Shown here piece after piece: positions 9,557 to 21,588 of a stretch of 64,000 bases of DNA (within the stretch, counting starts at the first letter, position 1; each line of letters starts with the position of its first letter). Source of the stretch: Aquatica leii (Eukaryota; Arthropoda; Insecta; Coleoptera; Lampyridae); the NCBI GenBank assembly GCA_035610365.1, contig CM069432.1, positions 223,656,532 through 223,720,531 of the forward strand. Direction: 5' to 3'. Made by a program: the position numbers and the translations under genes. Under the pieces are notes generated by a model that saw only the letters and a list, made by a program, of their open reading frames with translations, was not told where the DNA came from and did no database searches.

Positions 9557-11272
9557 GAAGTGAAACTTCTTTATCGGCGTTGGAAAAAAATTTACCGTCA
9601 CATTTTTCGCTTACGCGTCACATTTTTTTTTGGTTACGCGTCACATTTTTTATCGTCACATTTTTTATCGTCACATTTTTTAAATTTAAAATATTTAAGG
9701 TTAACCTGTTTCTGATTGAACGATGATAAATATAATTATTTAAATTTAATAGTATATTTAAGGTTAACATCAGTTTCTGATTGAACGATGACATTTTAAA
9801 TTTAATATATTTAAGGTTAACCTCAGTTTCTGTTTGAACGATGACAATGATAGTAATAATTCTATTTCAATTAATGAAATGCTGTAATAATCTTAGTAGC
9901 AAAAAGTTAAAGTGAAATAATTGTATTATTTGTATTCATGTCTATTATAATAAAATCCTTTTGTTTAAAATTTATCTAATTTTAAATTTAAAATATTTAA
10001 GGTTAACCTCAGTTTCTTATTGTAACTATCGGTCAATGTATATGATTTCATTAAAATAGTATTTATTAATTAATAAGACTGCTAATTTAATGAACATCAA
10101 TTAATTGATATACATGCAACTTTTCAGAAATTGGTTAAATAAAGTTAAATTAGATAAAGTTTAAACAAAAGGATTTTCTTATCATAGACATGAATACAAA
10201 TAATACAATTATTTCACTTTAACTTTTTGCTACTAAGATTATTACAGCATTTCATTAATTGTAATAGAATTATTACTATCATTGTCATCGTTATTATATA
10301 TTTTTGTAATTAATGGCTTATGGTAACTGAAATATGAAATTGAATCTACAAAAATTAGTTAATTGATTTACAAAAATTTGTATTCATGTCTATGATAATA
10401 AAATCCTTTTGTTTAAAATTTATCTAATTTAACTTTATTTAACCAATTTCTGAAAAGTTGCATGTAGATCATTTTGTTTATTGAAGTGAAACTTCTTTAT
10501 CGGCGTTGGAAAAAAATTTAGTGTCTCATTTTTCGCTTACGCGTCACATTTTTTTTTTGGTTACGCGTCACATTTTTTATCGTCACATTTTTTATCGTCA
10601 CATTTTTTAAATTTAAAATATTTAAGGTTAACATCAGTTTCTGATTGAACGATGACATTTTAAATTTAATATATTTAAGGTTAACATCAGTTTCTGATTG
10701 AACGATGACATTTTAAATTTAATATATTTAAGGTTAACCTCAGTTTCTGTTTGAACGATGACAATGATAGTAATAATTCTATTTCAATTAATGAAATGCT
10801 GTAATAATCTTAGTAGCAAAAAGTTAAAGTGAAATAATTGTATTATTTGTATTCATGTCTATTATAATAATTGTTTAAAATTTATCTAATTTTAAATTTA
10901 AAATATTTAAGGTTAACCTCAGTTTCTTATTGTAACTATCGGTCAATGTATATGATTTCATTAAAATAGTATTTATTAATTAATAAGACTGCTAATTTAA
11001 TGAACATCAATTAATTGATATACATGCAACTTTTCAGAAATTGGTTAAATAAAGTTAAATTAGATAAAGTTTAAACAAAAGGATTTTATTATCATAGACA
11101 TAAATACAAATAATACAATTATTTCACTTTAACTTTTTGCTACTAAGATTATTACAGCATTTCATTAATTGTAATAGAATTATTACTATCATTGTCATCG
11201 TTATTATATATTTTTGTAATTAATGGCTTATGGTAACTGAAATATGAAATTGAATCTACAAAATTAGTTAAT
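9557..11272. repeat. Duplicated foldback cassette, unit 2
   Basis: Cassettes start at 9557 and 10483, again 926 bp apart. Inverted arms lie at about 9837-9980 and 10145-10290, and again at about 10755-10890 and 11050-11200. The second cassette has lost eight bases in the left arm near 10870 relative to unit 1. Confidence 0.7.
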
Positions 11273-11519
11273 TGATTTACAAAAATTTGTATTCATGTCT
11301 ATGATAATAAAATCCTTTTGTTTAAAATTTATCTAATTTAACTTTATTTAACCAATTTCTGAAAAGATGCATGTAGATCATTTTGCGAAAAATAAGGCCA
11401 TAAAGAAGTTTCACTTCTTACATGTGTACACTAGTACACGCCCTAATTTTTTATAAAATTCTAAAATATTTTTAAATAAATACAAATTGTACAAGGTGTT
11501 CAAAGGTAGTAAAATAAAT

Positions 11520-11524
11520 AAAAA
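11520..11524 (-). terminator. Pol III-type T5 terminator of tRNA copy 3
   Basis: The same T5 run follows the minus-strand tRNA 3' end as in units 1 and 2. Confidence 0.5.
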
Positions 11525-11527
11525 GTT

Positions 11528-11600
11528 CGCCCCGGGTGGGCTCGAACCACCAACCTTTCCGTTAACAACCGAACGCGCTAGTCGATTGCGCCACGGAGGC
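11528..11600 (-). pseudogene. tRNA-Asn-like copy 3, one base short
   Basis: This copy is 73 bases: one G is missing from the run at the 3' side of the acceptor stem, so the stem can no longer pair over seven base pairs in register. All other features, including the anticodon-stem clash, match copies 1 and 2. It is probably non-functional. Confidence 0.7.
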
Positions 11601-11716
11601 ACATACTATAGGTCACAAAACGGATGGTTATAAGGTACACGGTCAAAACGTTGCTATAAGATACGATCAATTGTTGTTGTAATACTCCACAAATTCTACA
11701 AAATCATCAAATATCA

Positions 11717-11738
11717 GCCTTCGTGGCGCAATCGGTTA
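11717..11738 (+). pseudogene. tRNA-Asn 5' half, copy 3
   Basis: It is the same interrupted 22-base half as in units 1 and 2. Confidence 0.7.
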
Positions 11739-12810
11739 TTTGTATTCATGTCTATGATAATAAAATCCTTTTGTTTAAACTTTATCTAATTTAACTTTAT
11801 TTAACCAATTTCTGAAAAGTTGCATGTAGATCATTTTGCGAAAAATAAGGCCATAAAGAAGTTTCACTTCTTACATGTGTACACTAGTACACGCCCTAAT
11901 TTTTAAATTAAATTTCAATTATTAGAACGATTGTGGTGTAATCTATAATCGATAATTTATTTTAAAAAAAATGTTGACATAATCTCATTATAAAATTTTT
12001 TTAAAATTTAATATTGTTAAACTATTTTAGAACTAAAATCTTTATATGTATATGCTTCTTCTATTTATTATTAAGTGTAGTTGTCACACTGATGTTATTT
12101 TGTCTATTTATCTTTGCAACAGCTGCGCTTATTTTAATGAAATTTTTAACAAATATAGTTCTAGTCATACTTTTGATTTCAAATTTTAATTCTTTTAGAT
12201 CCAACTTGTGATTTTATGCTTTTTAATACTAGTTTATTAGGATATTAATTATTTGTCTTTTCGTCGTCTTCTTTATATGTAATTCCACTTTTATGACATT
12301 TAATATTTTCATTTCAAGAATTGCTCTGTTTATTTTAAATTCGTTATTTGATATTTATGTTATGAAACTCAATGTCATGAAGCGTTATATAATCATCAGT
12401 AATATGAAAACTTTGCATTAACTCAATATTTACGTTTGTCGAGATATTCTCATAAACTTGAAATATTTCATAATTTTGTGACACTTAAGAGAATAATTAA
12501 GTACACGCTAATGTTTTCATAGAATTTAGAAAAATCTACGTACTTAATCATTTTACAATTATTTTTACGAAAGAAGTTTACTGTTTTATATTATTTTTAA
12601 TTTAATTACACGGTGAAAGCTTTTGTGATTTAAACATATTTGCTTTACTAATTAATTTTCCATATTAGATTTCTTTGTTATTTGAATTTATTTCAACGTT
12701 ATTTTCATTTAAGACTTAGTTTGTTTTTTCTCTTCTTTCAAATTTGTGTTATTTACTTTAATTTTTGTAAATTTTTGTAATTTTTGTAATTTATTTATAT
12801 GTTTAGGAGT

Positions 12811-14165
12811 ATAACCATTATTTCCGTTTTAGTGACACTCCATGTATAAAGTTTACATGAATAAACAAATAAATCTGCTTTCTAAGTGGTAGTCATTTTC
12901 TAATACGTTTTATGATTTATTTTTATTAGTATTCACATATTACAATTTTTCTATTGTTTAAACTTTTTTTCCTACTGAGCGATGTGGGTAACCACATTTA
13001 TGTTACGTTTTGGAGACAAATTTATTAACACTGTAATGCGCTTAATATACTATTGTCCAGTTATGTTGGTAGATGCGATAGTTGTCAATTAAATTGGAGC
13101 TCTTAATTTGACAATGTTGTCAGAATAACAATTGATTTTGTAACCAATGATGCAACTTAACGACATGACCACGTAGTAAGCTATATTGCCAAAATTAACA
13201 ATGTTTTATGCAATCGAGTCTAGGTGCACTAAGCCAATGTAGAATTCGTTCTAGTTTTTATGTAGAATAAATCTTCTTTGCCTCTAAGTTTCAAACTGAT
13301 TTTATAGAGGTACGTATCTGTTTCTAATATAACAATTTTAGCTTTTACTTATTATCATTCTTGTTTTTGTTATTACGTACTATTTTTCTTGCAGACATTT
13401 AAAAAGATTGATTTGTTAATTTTGACTACATTTAATCAAAAATAAAGTTACAACGTTATTATTTTGTTAAATGGACTTGTAAAAAAACTTTTATACTTTT
13501 ATAACTAATCAATTTTAAAAAAATTCAATAAACGATTTGCTAAAAATTATGAAATTAAATCTATTTTACTAGACATCATTTCTTAAATTTAGTTAAGAAT
13601 AGTTTCTAAAAATGTTAAAAATAATTAACAACGTTATACTAAATAATTTTTTTTCATTAAAAAAATAAGTTATAGTTACGAGATTTAGCTATAACGCAAC
13701 CTGGTTTTGTTGTCTTATTAACGTATTGTTTAATTTGTAATATTTAAAAAATGTTTTTAGTTTTTTTTAAATTCAGAAACATAAATTGTAGTTAGGTTAA
13801 ATTGTGACAAAAATGTTTATTTTTCTTAACTGCCATAAATTTTAATTTTTTGCTATTGTAAACCGTCTTTGACAGTTTTTGCGCGCTTGTCAACATAAAC
13901 GTCAAATTATTTTTGAGAGATTTTGAGACTTTGGGAACTTTTTAGTTTTTGTTCGAGCAATAAAATGTTGTATTCAACTTGTTTCTATCTAAATTGGATG
14001 TTTTTTGCCTCTTGGAAAAAACAGAGTCCAATTTACACAGGAACTCATTAAATAAACTACTATTTTTTGTTTTACTAACGTTAACTGTGATATATTTAAA
14101 CAAATTTTCTTCTTATTCTTCTTTTTTTCTCTTCTTCTTCCTTTCTGTGGCTTCAAAGCTTTTTC
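12811..14165. repeat. Diverged repeat A, non-coding part next to a LINE tail
   Basis: The sequence from 12811 (ATAACCATTATTTCCGTTTT) matches 14969 onward for about 1 kb with moderate divergence. In both places it lies just beyond the 3' end of a minus-strand LINE reading frame. It is most simply the LINE's 3' untranslated region, or a repeat captured with it. The part from about 13650 to 14165 has no counterpart in copy B. Confidence 0.6.
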
Positions 14166-14179
14166 AGGTTATCGCGTTC

Positions 14180-14900
14180 CTAGGGTAAGCACTCCTGGTT
14201 TTTATTAGCTGCAGCTACCAACCGCATGCTTAACCCCTTGAAATTGCTTTCAAGAGGAAGAACTGGTCTGTCACTTTCCCTTACTATTTCTAAAGACTTT
14301 TTTTGTTTATTGTTTTTTTGTTTCCAATTCTGTAACCTTATTTTTCTTAAATTCGTTTCTACTACATCTATCCATCTTTTACTTGGTCGCCCCATTTCTC
14401 TCCTACTTTCCATTTTCCTATGTAACGCTTTTTAACACTTCTTTTGTTTTCTTACGCTAAATATGTCCTAACAAACTTATTCTACCATTTTTTATTTCCT
14501 TGGATATACTTGGCCTATCAATTATTGTCATTAATACAATTTTTGTCTTTATTCTCCATATATTATTTTTACACATACTGGACCATATATTTTTTTAAAT
14601 ATTTTCCGTTTCCAAGTGTCAAGTGTTTTCTTCTTTTTTCACCAAATTTTTTGTTTTAGAGGCGTACACCACTATTGGTCTTATTGCTTGTTTTTAATAT
14701 ACCTCTTGATGCATAGAAGCATCCATTGCCAGCTAACATTCTAGCATTTATATCTAGCGACGTTTCATTTTCTGCTGTAATTATCAAACCTTAGTATTTA
14801 AAATTGACCACTTAAAAATTTTTTTTGTAGCATTTTCACTTTTTGTTGTGCTTCTGGTCTTGAGTAATTTCTTGTGTTATCATATATTTAGTTTTTTTTT
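14180..14900 (-). pseudogene. LINE reverse transcriptase C-terminus, copy A
   Basis: On the minus strand the end of a non-LTR retrotransposon protein can be read. The motif GRPSKRWIDVVETNLRKI near 14330-14400 is the GRPxxRW(I/L)D signature found after the RT domain in many insect LINEs, and a LLGHI segment upstream fits the same region. Earlier parts (14450-14900) are broken by stops. It matches copy B at 15985-16640. The protein would have reverse-transcribed its own RNA at the target site; this copy is dead. Confidence 0.75.
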
Positions 14901-14968
14901 ATTAATTCTTAGTCTCATGTCTTTTGCTGCTAACACTATTTATTTATTAGTTTATGATTAGATTTTTG

Positions 14969-15984
14969 TATAACCATTATTTCCGTTTTAGTGACAGTGC
15001 CTTGTATAAAGTTTACATGAATGAACGAACGAATATGCTTTCTGAATGGTAGTCATTTTCTAACACGCTTTGTTATTTATTTTTATTAGTATTCACATCT
15101 TACAATTTTTCTATTATTTAAACTTTTTTCCTACTGAGCGATGTGGGTAACCACATTTATGTTACGTTTTGGAGACAAATTTATTAACATTGTTTTGCAC
15201 TTAGTTTACTATTGCTCAGTTAAATAAAACTATGTTGGTAGATGGCATCGTTGTCAACTAAATTGGAGGTCTTGATTTAATAATGTCAGCATAACAATTA
15301 ATTTTGTAACTAATGATGACCCTTAACGACATAACCAAGTAGTTAACTATAGTGTCAAAATTAACAATGTTTTATGCAACTGAGCCTAGGTTCACTAAAT
15401 CAATGTAGAATTCGTTCTACTTTTTTATGTAAAATAAATCTTCTTTTCCTTTACCTGTTAGACTGATTCTATAGAGGTAGATGTTCAGCTCTTTAGCTAT
15501 TTCGTCTTACGTATCTATTTCTAATACAATAATTTTAGCTTTTACTTATTATCATTCTTGTTTTTGTTATTACTTGTTTTACTTGTTTTGTTATTTTTTG
15601 TTGCAGACATATTTAAAAAGATTGATTTTTTTAATTTTAACTACATTTAATCAACAATAAAGTTACAACTTTGTTATTTTGTTAAATGCACTTTTAGAGA
15701 AACTTTTATAACTAACCAATTTTTTTTAGAATTTAATAAAAGTTTTGCTAAAAATTATGAAATCAAATCTATTTTACTAAACATCATTTTTTTAAATTTA
15801 GCCAAAAATAATTTCTAAAAATTTAAAAAGAATTAACAACGTTGTATTTGTTTTAAAAAAATTAGAAATCAAATAATTAAACATCGAAATATTATAAAGT
15901 ATATAAAAAATATTGATGATTGCAAACAAAATCCCAAAGATTTGTAATTGTAAAAAAATATTAAATAATTTTTTTTTTTTTTTT
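14969..15984. repeat. Diverged repeat B, non-coding part next to a LINE tail
   Basis: It is the second copy of the roughly 1-kb sequence seen at 12811, in the same orientation and 2.16 kb away. A long T run (about 15970-15987) separates it from the LINE frame of copy B. Differences are scattered, so the duplication is old. Confidence 0.6.
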
Positions 15985-17720
15985 TTAAAGGAGGAACTGG
16001 TTTGTCACTTCTCCTTTGCCTTCCTTTTTCTAACCATTTTTTCTAAATTTTTGTTTATAATTCTGTAACTTTATTTCTCTTAAATCTATTTCTACTATGT
16101 CTATCCATCTTGTAACGCTTTTTTAACACTTCTTTTGTTTTTCTTACGCTAAATATGTCCTAATAAACTTATTCTACTATTTTTTATTTCTTTGGATATA
16201 CTTGGCTTATCAAATATTGTCATTAATTCTATTTTTGTCTTTATTCTCCATACATTATTTTGACATACTGGACCATATATTTTCTTTAATATTTTTCATT
16301 CCCAAGTGCCAAGCATGTTATCTTCTGTTTTCGTCAAGTTCTTTGTTTCTTATTGCTGTTATATAAATTTTTATTTTAAAGATTCTTGAGAGTATGCTTG
16401 TTTTTAATATATTTCCTAATGCATAGAAATGTCTATTGCTGGCTAACGTTCTAGCATTTACATCTAGTGACGTTTTACTTTCTGCTGTAATTATAAAACC
16501 TATTTAAAATTGACCACTTCAATTTTTTTTTGTTGCATCTTAACTTTTTGTTATCCTCCTGGTCTTGAGTAATTTCTTGTGTTACTATATATTTTGTTTT
16601 TTTAATTTATTCTTAGTCTCATGTCTTCTGCTTCTTAATTGAAATCTTGATATATTTTTTCAAAATTTTCTCTTTTCCTACTTATTATATCTATGTCTTC
16701 GGCATATGCTAACGTTTGACTGCCCTTATTAAAGATGCTTCCCGTTGGATGGAAAGGCATTTTTTAAATAACTTTTATTAGAACTATATAAAATAACGTT
16801 GCTGATATCTGCTTGTCTCAAGCATTGTTTAATGTTAAATTCATCTAATGTATAATTTTGTATTCTGACTTTGGGTTTTGTGTCTGTCAAGCACAACTTA
16901 ACTAGTCTGCAGCTTCTCTGGTATTTTTAACTCCCATTGCTTCATACAACTTTCTGCTGATTATAAAGTTGTATGTCTATTTAAAATCTACAAATAAGTG
17001 GTGTAAATTTCTATTGTATTCATAAAATTTCTCTAGCATTTGTTTCAAAGTTAATATCTGGTCTATTGTTGATCTGTTTCTTCTAAATCTACACTAATAT
17101 ATCTTCACTTCTTTTTCCATATAAATATTAAGTTTTCTCTCTAAGAGTTTACTGAATATCTTATAATATATATTTAGCAGGGATATGCCTCTATAATTCT
17201 CGCATTTTTTATGAAATGGGCAAATATAAATTTCTTGCTTGATAGTTTCTTTGCAAAATTTGATTAGCTCTATATTTATATTATCTTCACCCGGTGCTTT
17301 ATTATTCCGCATACTTTTAATCACCTCTTCAAATTTTTTTTATGTTGGTTCTATTATTGGTACCCACAGATTTTGTTTTTTTACTTTCTCCGGGTTATCA
17401 GTTATACTATGTATATTCAATAAATTTCCAAAATTATTGTTCCACTTTCCTAGTATTTTTTTTGCTTTCAAATTAGCTCTTCATTATTATTCCTAAAAAA
17501 TGTTGTTCTCGGTCGGAACCCTTTTTTTGGTAAGATACCTCTCTATAAAATAGTTTTACTTTATTTTGCTGTTCAAAACATTTTAACTCTTCAAGTTTCT
17601 TCTGTTCCCACTCCCTCTTTTTTTAAGCTATACTTTTTTACTTCTCTTTATTTTCTATTATTTTTCTTTCTTGATTCTTCCAAATTTTCTTTAAGCTGGT
17701 ATTACCGCAATTGGCTATAT
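15985..17720 (-). pseudogene. LINE reverse transcriptase, copy B, decayed
   Basis: Reading the minus strand from 17500 down gives the standard order of a non-LTR RT: a linker, then NNKAPGEDNI (about 17290), ENYRGISLLN (about 17180), FRRNRSTIDQI (about 17080), LFVDFK with the motif A aspartate (about 16990), and AYAEDIDII at the YADD position (about 16705, first D replaced by E). The C-terminal LGNILK and LLGHI segments follow near 16400 and 16170. Many stops and frameshifts and a short stretch missing after NNKAPGE show it is dead. The exact clade is uncertain. Confidence 0.85.
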
Positions 17721-18154
17721 TGAAAAATTTTTGGGTTCAGTTATTTTAAAAACTATAAATATTATGAGCTTAAAATTAACAACAACGGTAAATCAAACAA
17801 TGTATTTTACTCTAATCTAGGTATAATTAGTAAATAAAATAATATACAATGTAAAACAGTAATATTAAGTAGTCTTAATAACTAAACATACATACATCTC
17901 TATTTTGACGAATTTCTTTACTTATCTCTAAAAATAAAGAGCATGTTAAATAAATATCAGGCTGCTGCGTAATATAATTAGAAATTTAACTCTTACAAAC
18001 TTACCAATTTTAAATTAACTGTACCTAAACATCATTTAGTAACACTTTAACTAATTTAGTAACATTTTGCTGTACAACGTTTAAGCTGCTATATTGTTAG
18101 TTACATTTCAGTTCGCTTGTTTTGTGTAAGATGGCAGCATCAGTATATTCGTTT
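17721..18154. other. Spacer between LINE relic and MITE
   Basis: This is AT-rich sequence with no frame or motif that I can assign. By position it could be a decayed endonuclease region of the LINE, but nothing readable supports that. Confidence 0.4.
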
Positions 18155-18419
18155 CATAGATATTTATATAACTTCGTTATAGATACGGCTTTCAGTTTTA
18201 AATGTTATTGAAATAGTGATGCAGAGCTAAGGGGAAAGTGCGGTAAAGGGTACACGCCGGCGCGGGAATAACATGCATTGTACATTTACATATTATTGCA
18301 AAAACGTGTAAACTAAACGCATGCGCAATTTAATTGTACTATTTATCTCTGCCTTTACGTAGAGCACAATACAAACCTCGGAAAATCGCATCTATAACGA
18401 AGTTATATAAATATCTATG
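18155..18419. mobile_element. MITE, 265 bp, 30-bp perfect TIRs, 8-bp target duplication
   Basis: 18155-18184 and 18390-18419 are exact reverse complements, beginning CATAGATATTTATATAAC. Both sides carry the identical 8-mer ATTCGTTT (18147-18154 and 18420-18427). The internal part is GC-richer and has no coding capacity. An 8-bp duplication fits hAT or another 8-bp superfamily such as P or Merlin; the ends are not the classic CAGNG, so the superfamily is left open. Perfect arms and flanks suggest a fairly recent insertion. Confidence 0.85.
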
Positions 18420-18427
18420 ATTCGTTT

Positions 18428-18799
18428 ACGTTGTTGTCAAATGTATTTATATTCATCTACTAATTTTCTTTAAAATTTACGGTTTGCGTCAGCAATACAA
18501 CTATTTTTATGTTAGTTTTTTGTTTCATTTAGTAGTTTAATATCTATTATTGAAGAAGTACTAACATTATATAAAAATAACATGTAACAGTTGTTGCCAT
18601 CTAGATGAGTAATGTTAAAACATTAGTTGAATAATTTGCCACACAAAACGACTATAGCGTGCAAATACCCGCTTAATCATATTTAATCTTAAACTATTTT
18701 TTTAGAGTATTTGTAAATTTCAATTTTTTTATTACATTATTTTAATTTAACTAATATCAGCCTTTGTTTGCGGATTTTATACTGACTTAACCTGTTTAT
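18428..18799. other. AT-rich spacer, nothing recognised
   Basis: No coding, RNA or repeat signal could be supported here. Confidence 0.4.
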
Positions 18800-19130
18800 T
18801 TCTTCCGTATCTACCGTTGTCAACAGTTGTCCCTATTTTATTTATTATTTCTTAAACCTTGTTTATTTTAATCTTTTGGTCATCTCCTTCGTCATCATCT
18901 ACTTCCTGAATTAATAAATTTTGCTTCTTAGATTATCTTTCCAGAATTTCTATTTGTTTGTTTTGTTTTATTATATGTTTTATCTGGTTATTTCTTCACG
19001 CAATAGTTTTACTTTTTCTGCATTTTTTTCTCCATCCCGCTCATATTATTGTATTTTTTACTTTATATTTGCTTTTTTTGTGCTTTCGCTCTGAACCTCT
19101 ATTGTTTACCATTTTTATAATTATTGCAGT
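18800..19130 (-). pseudogene. Possible LINE ORF1 coiled-coil remnant
   Basis: The minus strand gives a highly charged frame rich in K, E and Q, with pieces such as MVNNRGSERKHKK, IIKQNKQIEILERQ and LIQEVDDDEGDD. This is typical of the coiled-coil start of LINE first proteins, and it lies upstream of the RT of copy B on the same strand. Stops interrupt it. The assignment rests on composition and position, not on a diagnostic motif. Confidence 0.35.
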
Positions 19131-21588
19131 GCGATAAAACCTTCCTTTGGTTCCACACTTCAAAGATCCAGGCTTTTTCACTACAATATTTCAATTTATG
19201 TGTGCTTAACATTACTCTTATCTTACGTTTTTACTTTTTCTTTATATTTCTTTAAATTCTCAACACACTTTATCACAGTTTTCACCAATTGATAACTTTA
19301 GTAACTCCACAATTTAACTTAAAATCGAAACAAAAACTATCAAATCGCAAACGCGCTTTATACATGTGTTTTCTACTTTTTAAATAATCCAAAGTCTTAA
19401 AAACATTGTCTAACAAAGAATTAGTATCATATAGGTAATAATAAAATTTTGTTGAAAAAGAAATTGTTTTTAGAGATATAATGTAGAAGAAATTATTTAC
19501 TTGTCAAATACAAGTGGTTAGAATAATGTCTAATATTTTTCTAATAAGAATACAAAACACAAAGAAAAGCTTCCGTTATTTAACAAATTTTAAAAACAAA
19601 AATTGTTTCCTTTGTGCAGAATAATGTTAGATAAAGTAAGTTCAATCAACTGTATTACAATATATATTTACCATTACATCTTAGTAAGTTTACTTCAAAT
19701 AAACTTTTCAATAAGATTTTGTATACCGCACTCTATATAAAGAGCTTTAATCCCTAGGCTTTAATAAAACCAAGATAAAGAATAGTAGTATTAAAGAATT
19801 TTTTAGTCACAAATGTATACAGAAGAAATGCCGCAATTTAATGGCGGATGATGCTTGAACGTAATTTCAATTTAACGCCTATCGATTAAATGTATAAAAA
19901 ATGTTTTTATTTTATTAATTAAATTAATTTAAATATAGTTTACTGTTGTTGTTTATTTTAATCTTGGTTAATAGAATCAACCGTATTTATTATACTGACT
20001 ATATAATACAATGGTTTAAAATGGCCGCAATAAATGTACTGTTATTCATTTTTACAAAATTATTTTCAAACATTGAAGACAAAAAAAATCTATAAATAAT
20101 GTATATTTTAATCTTTAAAAATGTTTTTTCACCAAGCAAAGATAAATTTTGTTTGCGGTTTAATACATTTTGTATGCATTGTAAGTCGAGTCAAGAATAA
20201 CTACTATTCTTTTTGAAGTATTACCACAAAAACAATTGTTATACTGTAATCAAATTGATTATTAAACAAACATTTTGCTGATTTTCATAATGTAATATCA
20301 ATTTTTTTATTTAATTTGCATAAAAATATTAAAACAAAAGTAGGTTTGAACGAATTCAATAATAAATTACTTAAATCAATTTTACACTTTTATAACAACT
20401 AACGATAACTATATGTATTTAGATTTTGTTACAAATATATAAACACATAAACATTTGATTAATACTTTAATAATCAAATCTTGAAAAACGATATACAAAT
20501 AAATTTCAGTTTAAATTCTTAGTTTTATTTACACGCGGTATATACTTGTAAATAAGTTTTTACGCGGCGTACTCTATAAAAATGATAAAAAACCGCTATT
20601 TAGTTATATTCCTATATTTAACAAGAATTAGTTTATTTGCAGAAACAGAATTAAACATAAAATAGTAATTCCCTCACCTCTTCATTGTGCTGCCGGTATA
20701 AATTTTTATAAATTATTTGGGTATTTTTGTTCATTCTTTTTTTAGCACTTCCTACATTTTTTTTATTGATTTGGCGTTTTTAAATTAATTTAGTGTAAAT
20801 ATTCTTAAAGGTATTTGATTAAAATAAGCTCCGCGCTCTGACTATATCAATCGAACAAATCAAGGATCTCAGCACGTTTGCTATCATCCAAAACTGATTA
20901 ACTTATTTTTGTTGTGCGTTTAAGCCGTTTCTTTGCTGTACAATAAGACTGGTCCAAACAAATTTAAGGTGAGTGCTTCTAAACAATTTGAATTTGGATT
21001 TATTTGTCTATAAAGCTCTTTTTCACTGTTATATAGTTAAAGCTTTATGTACTTTAACAGCATTTAATCGTTTTTGACAATTATTTGTTTATAACTATAC
21101 TTTCTGTTTAGCCACACATTCTGAAAGATTATTTCTTAAAATATTCTTTAATCGTTTCATTATCAATTAACCTTTAATGTGCAAATGTCTAGCTATTGAA
21201 TTGTGTTTTCTAAAATTAAAGGCCAAATTCAGAAACGTTATTATGTACACTCCTTTTACATTTAAATCGCGATTCGTTGTAAAGTGAGTAGAACACTCAT
21301 GTGAGTAGAGTTCTTAGTAGAGGCATTTCATTATGTCGTAAACTGTGACCTTGGGTTAAAAATCGGAATTAATAAACTAAAAATTGAAAATTTGACAAGT
21401 CTAAGTGCATCTCAAAAACGTAAGTTCATACAAAAGACAACCGGGTCAACAAAAAATTTTAATAATTTAAAAATAATTAGATATTTATATATTAAATTAA
21501 AATAAGTAGTATTGAAGACTTAGCAAAAACGTATTTTATTTAAACTAAAAAATATTCTGCACAAAAATTGATAAAATTTAAAATTTAT
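19131..21588. other. 2.4 kb of AT-rich sequence, nothing recognised
   Basis: I saw no conserved protein fragment, RNA gene or element boundary on either strand. Short pyrimidine-rich and T-rich runs are the only texture. Confidence 0.5.

Larger units (their letters stand above)
6634..11272. repeat. Array unit 2, 4639 bp
   Basis: It has the same order of parts as unit 1. Differences seen by eye include an extra A in a run near 7893, one T fewer in a run near 8892, a changed stretch at 10520-10527 (GTGTCTCA where unit 1 has CCGTCACA) and an 8-base loss near 10870. The AT-rich segment 7268-8132 shows nothing recognisable. Confidence 0.9.
1988..12779. repeat. Tandem array of 4.64-kb units, about 2.3 copies
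   Basis: The same sequence recurs head to tail with starts at 1988, 6634 and 11273 (periods 4646 and 4639). Copies differ by only a few single-base changes and small indels, for example one C missing in the third tRNA copy. The third copy stops near 12779, before the GC-richer block, and passes into a different sequence. No unit holds a credible protein gene; a 65-codon hydrophobic frame is repeated only because the DNA is. Such close identity implies recent amplification, gene conversion or an assembly duplication. Confidence 0.95.
11273..12779. repeat. Array unit 3, truncated at about 1.5 kb
   Basis: It keeps the direct repeats, the tRNA pair and the AT-rich segment but lacks the GC-richer block and the cassettes. 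The end is a run of TTTTTGTAA repeats at about 12764-12792, where the other units enter the block. Slippage or recombination in that simple run may have set the boundary. Confidence 0.85.

Noticed and set aside
13979..14659. Plus-strand frames over the LINE C-terminus
   Set aside because: They are antisense shadows of the minus-strand LINE and are made mostly of F, L and S from T-rich sequence.
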